Shown in pieces: positions 46,894 to 51,896 of a stretch of DNA of 51,896 nt; within the stretch, counting starts at the first letter, position 1; the number at the start of each line of letters is the position of its first letter. This DNA comes from Stutzerimonas stutzeri TS44 (GTDB taxonomy: Bacteria > Pseudomonadota > Gammaproteobacteria > Pseudomonadales > Pseudomonadaceae), in NCBI GenBank assembly GCA_000263395.1, contig AJXE01000027.1, positions 1-51,896 of the forward strand, written 5' to 3'. Position numbers and translations under genes: made by a program. Under the pieces are notes generated by a model. The model searched no databases and was not told the origin of the DNA. It was given only the letters and a program-made list of their open reading frames with translations.

Positions 46894-49053
46894 TCATACC
46901 GACGCCTGACCGATATGGCCCTTGCGCAGCGCCTCGATCACCGCAGCCTTGGGACCATCGGCGACCACGCGGCCGTGGTCCAGCACGACCAGCCTCTCGA
47001 CCAGGCTCAGCATGGACATGCGGTGGGTGATCAGCAGCAGCGTCTTGCCGTTCGTCCAGGCCTGCAGGTGCTGGCGCAGGGTGTCTTCGGTGCTGTTGTC
47101 CAGCGCGCTGGTCGGCTCGTCGAGCAGCAGAATCGGTGGATCGAGCAGTAGCGCGCGCGCCATCAGCACCATCTGCCGCTGGCCGCCGGAAAGCAGCTGT
47201 CCGCGCTCGCCCACCGGGCGGTCGAAACCCAGCGGATGCTGGCGCGCCAGTTCGTGCGCGCCGGTCAGCTGGGCGACCTCGAGCATGCGTTCGTCGCTGA
47301 TGTAATGGGCGCCGAGCGTGAGGTTGTCGCGCAGGCTGCCGGCCAGCAGAGGCATGTCGTGGGAGACATAACCGATCTGGCTGCGCAGGTCGGCGACATC
47401 GATCTGCCGCAGGTCCAGCCCGTCGAGCAGGATCTGCCCCTCGGTGGGCGTGTGCAGGCCCATGATCAGGCGTGCCAGAGTGCTCTTGCCCGAACCGCTG
47501 CGCCCGATGATCGCAACCCGCTCGCCGGGGGCGATGCGCAGGTTGATGCCACGCAGCGACGGTGTATCCAGGCCGGGATAGGTGAAGTTGAGCTGCTGGA
47601 TATCCAACGCGCCCTTGAGGCGGGTGCGCTCCAGCGGACGCTGCTGCTCCCCGCGCTCCTGCGGCAGGGCCATCAGCGCATCGGTGCTCTTCATGGTCAG
47701 GCGCGCCTGCTGCAGACGGGTGATCAGGCTGGCGATCTGCCCGAGCGGCGAGAGCACGCGGCTGCCGAGCATGTAGCAGGCGACCAGTGCACCGACGCTG
47801 AGCTGGCCGGCGATGATCAGGTAGACGCCGCCGACGATGGTCGCCATGCCGGCGAACTGCTGCAGGAACAGCGTGCCGTTGATGGCGACGGCCGACAGCA
47901 GGCGGGCATCGTTGTCCAGCCGGGTGAGCGCGCCGTGGGTGGTTTCCCAGCGGTGCTGGCGCTCGCTTTCGGCGCCGCAGGCTTTCAGCGTTTCCAGGCC
48001 GCCGAGGGTTTCCACCAGCAGCGCCTGGCGTTCGGCCGCCAATATCAGGCTCTTGTGCACGGTATCGCGCAGGCGCGTCTGGATGATGAAGGCGAACAGC
48101 GCGGTGAGCGGGAAGGCAAGCAGCGGGATCACCACCAGCCAGCCGCCGATCAGGCCGATCACCAGGATGACCAGCAGGGCGAAGGGCAGGTCGATCAGGC
48201 TCGTCAGCGTGACGGCGGTGAGAAAGTCCCGCAGCCCCTGGAAGTCATGGATGCTCTGCGCGAAGCCCCCGACGGTCGCCGGCCGGGCGCTCATGTTCAT
48301 GCCGGTGATGCGCTCGAACAGCGTGGCCGAGAGCACCATGTCGGTCTTCTTGCCGGCGGTATCCAGCAGATGCGCGCGCAGCACGCGCAGCAGCAGCTCG
48401 AACGAGGTGCCGATGAACAGGCCGATCGCCAATACCCAGAGCGTGGCGGTGGCCTGGTTGGGCACCACGCGGTCGTAGGTCTGCATGACGAACAGCGGCA
48501 CCATCAGGCCGAGCACGTTGATCAGCAGCGACGCCAGCATCGCATCGGCATATAGCCAGCGCGACAGCTTGAGCGTATCGCGAAACCACGCGTGCACCCG
48601 CGGCAACAGCGGGCTGCGCGCTTCTTCGAGTTCGTGTTGCGGACGGGCGAAGAATGCGTAGCCGCCGTACTCGGCCTGCAGGGCGGCGACCTCGACCCAT
48701 TCCTCGCCGCCGTCGGCCTCGCACGGCAGGATCAGCGCCTTGCCGTTGTCGCCCCATTTGCTGAGCACGGCGCTGCTGCCGTCACGCAGTAGCAGCAGCA
48801 CCGGCAGATTGAGCGGATTGATTGCCGTCAGCTCACGCTTGAGCACGCGCCCCTGCAACCCCGCGCGCGCCGCGGCGCGGGGCAACAGGGCCACCGACAG
48901 GCGTTGCTCGGGCATCGGCAAGCCAGCACTGAGGCTGGCGCGGCTGGCGACGCAACCGTGTTGCCGACACAGGATCAGCAGGCCATCGAGCAACGGATCG
49001 TCATGACTGAGCCGCGGATCGGCCGAAGGTGCTACCCGCTCCATCGTGGTCAA
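46894..49053 (-). CDS. Type I secretion ABC transporter with degenerate C39-like domain (LapB-like)
   Basis: The 719-residue product has an N-terminal peptidase C39-like domain (about 15-140), six membrane helices (about 160-440) and an ABC domain with Walker A IIGRSGSGKST, signature LLSGGQRQMV and Walker B ILLLDEPTSALD. The N-terminal domain lacks the catalytic Cys at the expected place (LLDGLLILCRQHG instead of a Cys-Gly start), so it should bind cargo without cutting it, as in HlyB and LapB. ATG at 49053. It works with the adaptor and channel encoded on either side. Confidence 0.93.
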   Translation of the reverse strand: MTTMERVAPSADPRLSHDDPLLDGLLILCRQHGCVASRASLSAGLPMPEQRLSVALLPRAAARAGLQGRVLKRELTAINPLNLPVLLLLRDGSSAVLSKWGDNGKALILPCEADGGEEWVEVAALQAEYGGYAFFARPQHELEEARSPLLPRVHAWFRDTLKLSRWLYADAMLASLLINVLGLMVPLFVMQTYDRVVPNQATATLWVLAIGLFIGTSFELLLRVLRAHLLDTAGKKTDMVLSATLFERITGMNMSARPATVGGFAQSIHDFQGLRDFLTAVTLTSLIDLPFALLVILVIGLIGGWLVVIPLLAFPLTALFAFIIQTRLRDTVHKSLILAAERQALLVETLGGLETLKACGAESERQHRWETTHGALTRLDNDARLLSAVAINGTLFLQQFAGMATIVGGVYLIIAGQLSVGALVACYMLGSRVLSPLGQIASLITRLQQARLTMKSTDALMALPQERGEQQRPLERTRLKGALDIQQLNFTYPGLDTPSLRGINLRIAPGERVAIIGRSGSGKSTLARLIMGLHTPTEGQILLDGLDLRQIDVADLRSQIGYVSHDMPLLAGSLRDNLTLGAHYISDERMLEVAQLTGAHELARQHPLGFDRPVGERGQLLSGGQRQMVLMARALLLDPPILLLDEPTSALDNSTEDTLRQHLQAWTNGKTLLLITHRMSMLSLVERLVVLDHGRVVADGPKAAVIEALRKGHIGQASV

Positions 49054-49075
49054 GTTGCGTACTCCAGTCGGACGA

Positions 49076-50428
49076 TCAGCGCAGATCAGGCAGTTGCGCC
49101 TCGCTTCTCACTTCCGTGAGCGCGGTGGCTTCGGTTGGAGCCACGACGTTCTTCATCCGCAACAGATCGCCCATCGCGGCAACCACGCGATATATCGAAT
49201 ACTCCTCGGTGTAGCGCACCTCGGTGTAGCGACGGTTGGCGGTGAACAGCTCGTTCTCGCTGTCCAGCAGGTCGAGCAGCGTGCGCTGCCCGAGGCCGAA
49301 CTGCTGCTGGTAGGCCTGGCGGACGTTGTTGGTGTAGTCGGCGTACTCGCGTGCCTTGGGCGTTTGCAGGCGCGCGTTCTCCATCGCGTTCCAGGACAGC
49401 GAGAGGTTCTCGTTCAGCTGGCGCAGGGCGTTGTTGCGGATGTCCAGCGCCTGGTTGATCTGGTGCGAGGTGGCGCGCAGGCGGGCCTTGTCGCGATTGC
49501 CGTTGAACAGGTTGTAATTCATCACCACGGCCGCCCGCCACTGGTTGTAGTGGCCTTCCTCGCCGCTGATGTTGTCGTTGGCCATCGTCGCCAGTTCGAC
49601 ATCGAAGCGCGGATAGAACGGTGACTTGGCGATCTCGTACTGCTTCTCCGCGGCCTGGACATCGGCCTGCGCGGATTTCAGGTAGGGGTTGTTCTCGACC
49701 ACGCGCTGGCGGGCATCCAGCACATTGGCCGGCATTTCGCCGCGCAGCGATGCCGGTGCTTCCAGCTCATCGGGAAGGCGACCGACCACGCTGATGAAGT
49801 TGGCTTCGGCGTCGGCGAGATTCACCTGCTCGGTGTACAGGTTGTTCTCGGCCAACGCGCGGCGGGCCTCGGACTGGTCGGAGTCGGCGCTGCTGCCCAC
49901 CCCGCGTTGACTGCGCAGGCCGATCTGGTCGTTGATCCGCTGGTGAGCCTTCAGGTTGTTCTCGGCCAGCGCCACCATCTCGCGGCGCTTGAGCACATCC
50001 AGGTAAACCTGAACGGTGCGCAGCGCCAGGCTCTCGCTAGTCCCCAGCACCTGATAGGCGCGCGCGTTGACGACGGCCTCGGTGCGATCGACTTCGTTCG
50101 GCGTGTTGAAACCGTCGAACAGCATCTGCCGCAGACGCAGCTCGGCGTTACGCGCGTTGAGCGTTTCGGTGTGCTCCCCACCGATGCGCGTGCTCGGGCT
50201 GTCGGTACCCTCCCGGCCATATGCCAGCAGCATGTCGACGGTCGGCAGGTAGCCGCCCTTGGCTATCTTGGCCTGCTCATCGGCGGTCAGCCGGCTGTCG
50301 ATGTCTGCGCGCAGTTCGGGGTGATTGGTGAGCGTGCTCTGGATCGCTTCCGTGAGGTTCATTGCCTGCGACTCGGAACAGGTCATGGCGACCAGCATTG
50401 CGCTCCAGAGGGGGGTCAGTCTTAGCAT
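49076..50428 (-). CDS. TolC-family outer-membrane channel of type I secretion (LapE/AggA-like)
   Basis: The 450-residue product has a signal peptide (first ~22 residues, ending ESQA) and two outer-membrane-factor repeats with long amphipathic helices (LTEAIQSTLTNHPELRADID at the start; LKSAQADVQAAEKQYEIAK, then GQRTLLDLLDSENELF). TolC trimers form the outer-membrane exit duct. It is the first gene of the secretion operon, 22 bases before the ABC gene, and is divergent from the adhesin gene across an AT-rich 424-bp gap. Confidence 0.92.
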   Translation of the reverse strand: MLRLTPLWSAMLVAMTCSESQAMNLTEAIQSTLTNHPELRADIDSRLTADEQAKIAKGGYLPTVDMLLAYGREGTDSPSTRIGGEHTETLNARNAELRLRQMLFDGFNTPNEVDRTEAVVNARAYQVLGTSESLALRTVQVYLDVLKRREMVALAENNLKAHQRINDQIGLRSQRGVGSSADSDQSEARRALAENNLYTEQVNLADAEANFISVVGRLPDELEAPASLRGEMPANVLDARQRVVENNPYLKSAQADVQAAEKQYEIAKSPFYPRFDVELATMANDNISGEEGHYNQWRAAVVMNYNLFNGNRDKARLRATSHQINQALDIRNNALRQLNENLSLSWNAMENARLQTPKAREYADYTNNVRQAYQQQFGLGQRTLLDLLDSENELFTANRRYTEVRYTEEYSIYRVVAAMGDLLRMKNVVAPTEATALTEVRSEAQLPDLR

Positions 50429-50852
50429 TTTCGAGCCCTGCCTGTTTGAGTGGATAAGCGAATGTGTAATTAGTTATAGCTATCATCTAATTTTTTATTT
50501 TGTGATTAATCCCACATTTTTGATTTTCAGTATATGTGGCCAAAAACATCGTGCGGTTATGAAAATTTCTCCTATAAAAAATCTTTTGATAGCCATTTGA
50601 TATTCACGATAAGCCAGGTAATTAGGGGGCTACACTGATTTGAGTCATTGTCTGAATTTCTTTGAAAGCTAGCGTGAAAGCATGAAAACCAGTGCTACGG
50701 TATTAGTTGAATTCGTTTAGATCGAGGTGGCCATTAATCTGTGAGTGTGTTTCAAAGATAGTTTTTATCTATCAATTGATTCAATTTGACAGCATAAGGC
50801 CACTATCGCGTTTTGACCGGTAATGGCGTCGCAGGGGCGAGTCGGAGGAAAC
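50429..50852. other. AT-rich divergent control region between tolC-like and adhesin genes
   Basis: This gap is much richer in A and T than the rest of the window and has no gene. It contains a CRP/Vfr-like site at 50501-50516, a 10-bp palindrome ATCAATTGAT at 50771-50780 and CAATTTGAC just after it, which resembles one half of the FleQ consensus (GTCANTAAATTGAC). Promoters for both directions must lie here, but none can be named with confidence. Confidence 0.6.
50501..50516. promoter_or_regulatory. CRP/Vfr-like binding site
   Basis: TGTGATTAATCCCACA has the TGTGA-N6-TCACA form with one mismatch. It is 73 bases upstream of the tolC-like start and 336 bases upstream of the adhesin start. Role inferred from pattern only. 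Confidence 0.45.
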
Positions 50853-51896
50853 ATGGCCAGGTTGATTGGTACCGTCAGGCAGGTTGTGGGTGAGGCGTTC
50901 GTTGTCGGTGAGGACGGTGTACGCCGATTGCTTATCGAGGGAGATCGCCTGTATGCCGGCGAGCGGGTGATCACCAGCGCCGGCGGTGCGGTGGATATCG
51001 ACCTGGTTGGCGCGGGCGAGCTGATGCTGGGGCGTGAATCCGACCTGCTGCTCGACGAGCAACTACTTGTCGCTGCCGAAGGCGGTACCCAAGCCGCTCC
51101 ACCGGTCGTGCCGGCGGCTGAACTGACGGACGTCGAGGCGCTGCAACGTGCCATCGCCGCCGGCGAAGACCCGACCCTGGTCGCTCCGGCCACGGCCGCG
51201 GGCCCGGCAGCCGGCGGCGCCGGTGGTACCGGTGGCGCAGGCGGCGGCAATTCCTTCGTGCTGCTGAATGAAACGGGCGGAGCCGTCGACCCCAGCATCG
51301 GTTTCCCCACCCAGGGTCTGGGCGGCGTGCCGGAGTTTCCCGATCTGGAGGTCGCACCTCTCGAGGAGACGCCCGAGCCGGTCGATGGCATTCCCCTGGC
51401 GATCGATGACCTGACGCAGGTCAGCGAGGACACGCCGAGCATCGCAGGCAACGTGCTGAGCAACGATCAGCCGGGCAGTGATGGCGGTATTCGTGTCGTT
51501 TCAGTCGGCACCGTCGCTGGCACATTCGGCCAGCTGGTTCTCAATGCCGACGGCACCTACAGCTATGCGCTCAACAGCAGCCTGCCGGCCGTGCAAGCGC
51601 TGGACGACGGCCAGACCCTCACCGAAACCTTCACCTACACCATGCAGGACGCTGACGGCGATCCGTCCAGCGCGACGCTGACCATCACCATCACCGGCAG
51701 CAACGACAGCCCGAGCCTGATCCTCGCCGCCACCGACAGCACCGTCGATGAGGCCGGGCTGAGCAGCGGCTCGGCCGCCGCCGGCGCTGGCGAGTTTGCC
51801 TCCGGCAGCTTCACCCTGGCCGACATCGATGGCCTGGACGACCTGCAGAGCGTGACCATCAACGGCCAGACCGTGACGATTGCCAACCTGCAAGGT
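50853..51896 (+). CDS. LapA-like giant biofilm adhesin, N-terminal part (runs off the window)
   Basis: The first 348 residues are visible. Residues 1-110 form a retention module (LIGTVRQVVGEAFVV, RLLIEGDRLYAGERVIT, GELMLGRESDLLLDEQ) as in LapA, which plugs the TolC-like channel and holds the adhesin on the cell surface. A T114-A-A-G117 sequence followed by a Gly/Ala-rich linker is the LapG protease cleavage pattern. From about residue 155 on there are VCBS/cadherin-like domains (AIDDLTQVSEDTPSIAGNVL; LNADGTYSYAL; ITITGSNDSPSL), with a second domain starting at the edge. ATG at 50853 follows GGAGGA. The RTX C-terminus expected for type I secretion lies beyond the window. No N-terminal signal peptide, as expected. 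Confidence 0.93.
   Translation, partial: MARLIGTVRQVVGEAFVVGEDGVRRLLIEGDRLYAGERVITSAGGAVDIDLVGAGELMLGRESDLLLDEQLLVAAEGGTQAAPPVVPAAELTDVEALQRAIAAGEDPTLVAPATAAGPAAGGAGGTGGAGGGNSFVLLNETGGAVDPSIGFPTQGLGGVPEFPDLEVAPLEETPEPVDGIPLAIDDLTQVSEDTPSIAGNVLSNDQPGSDGGIRVVSVGTVAGTFGQLVLNADGTYSYALNSSLPAVQALDDGQTLTETFTYTMQDADGDPSSATLTITITGSNDSPSLILAATDSTVDEAGLSSGSAAAGAGEFASGSFTLADIDGLDDLQSVTINGQTVTIANLQG

Overview
The window looks like chromosomal DNA of a Pseudomonadaceae bacterium, most likely Pseudomonas sensu lato or Stutzerimonas. This rests on the high GC content, the block edd-glk-zwf-pgl-eda followed by an rluB-type gene (from memory, zwf-pgl-eda and an rluB gene also lie close together in P. aeruginosa), aceK, cheV behind a sigma-28 promoter, and a LapA-type adhesin with its own type I secretion genes. 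No rRNA, tRNA, transposase, integrase or CRISPR array was seen.

Layout. 1-4.6 kb: the tail of an unidentified gene, a frameshifted lldD-like gene, plsB, and a divergent HxlR regulator / thioredoxin-like pair sharing a 14-bp palindrome. 4.6-12.9 kb: the complete Entner-Doudoroff set plus rluB, flanked by two inverted copies of a ~335-bp dispersed repeat; no hexR or gltR/gltS is present. 13-26.6 kb: a Wzx/Wzy-type exopolysaccharide cluster, all on the minus strand. Read from the promoter end it runs: phosphoglycosyl transferase, LMW tyrosine phosphatase (wzb-like), tyrosine autokinase (wzc-like), GH5 glycosidase, polysaccharide pyruvyl transferase, flippase, FrhB-family iron-sulfur protein, Wzy-like polymerase, GT2, GT26 and finally a wza-like export lipoprotein. 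Several strong dyads lie between its genes. The FrhB-like protein is the least explained part and the best candidate for undescribed biochemistry.

26.9-44.1 kb is mostly conserved housekeeping: YegS-like lipid kinase, CheV, MOSC protein, Slt transglycosylase, Uup ABC-F ATPase, a Cys-containing unknown, a universal stress protein, a three-gene set (membrane protein, class II amidotransferase, DUF2937-like protein), a MoxR-GFA-VWA operon, a DUF748/AsmA-like protein, cysK, aceK and a 41-aa small protein behind an unusually structured intergenic region.

44.1-51.9 kb: a glutathione S-transferase and a DTW-domain tRNA-modifying enzyme, then a type I secretion operon (TolC-like protein, ABC transporter, HlyD-like adaptor; minus strand) divergent from a giant adhesin gene cut by the window end. 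The adhesin has a LapA-like retention module with a T-A-A-G LapG-type cleavage site. Together the exopolysaccharide and adhesin loci point to investment in biofilm matrix. The AT-rich gap between the secretion operon and the adhesin carries a CRP/Vfr-like site.
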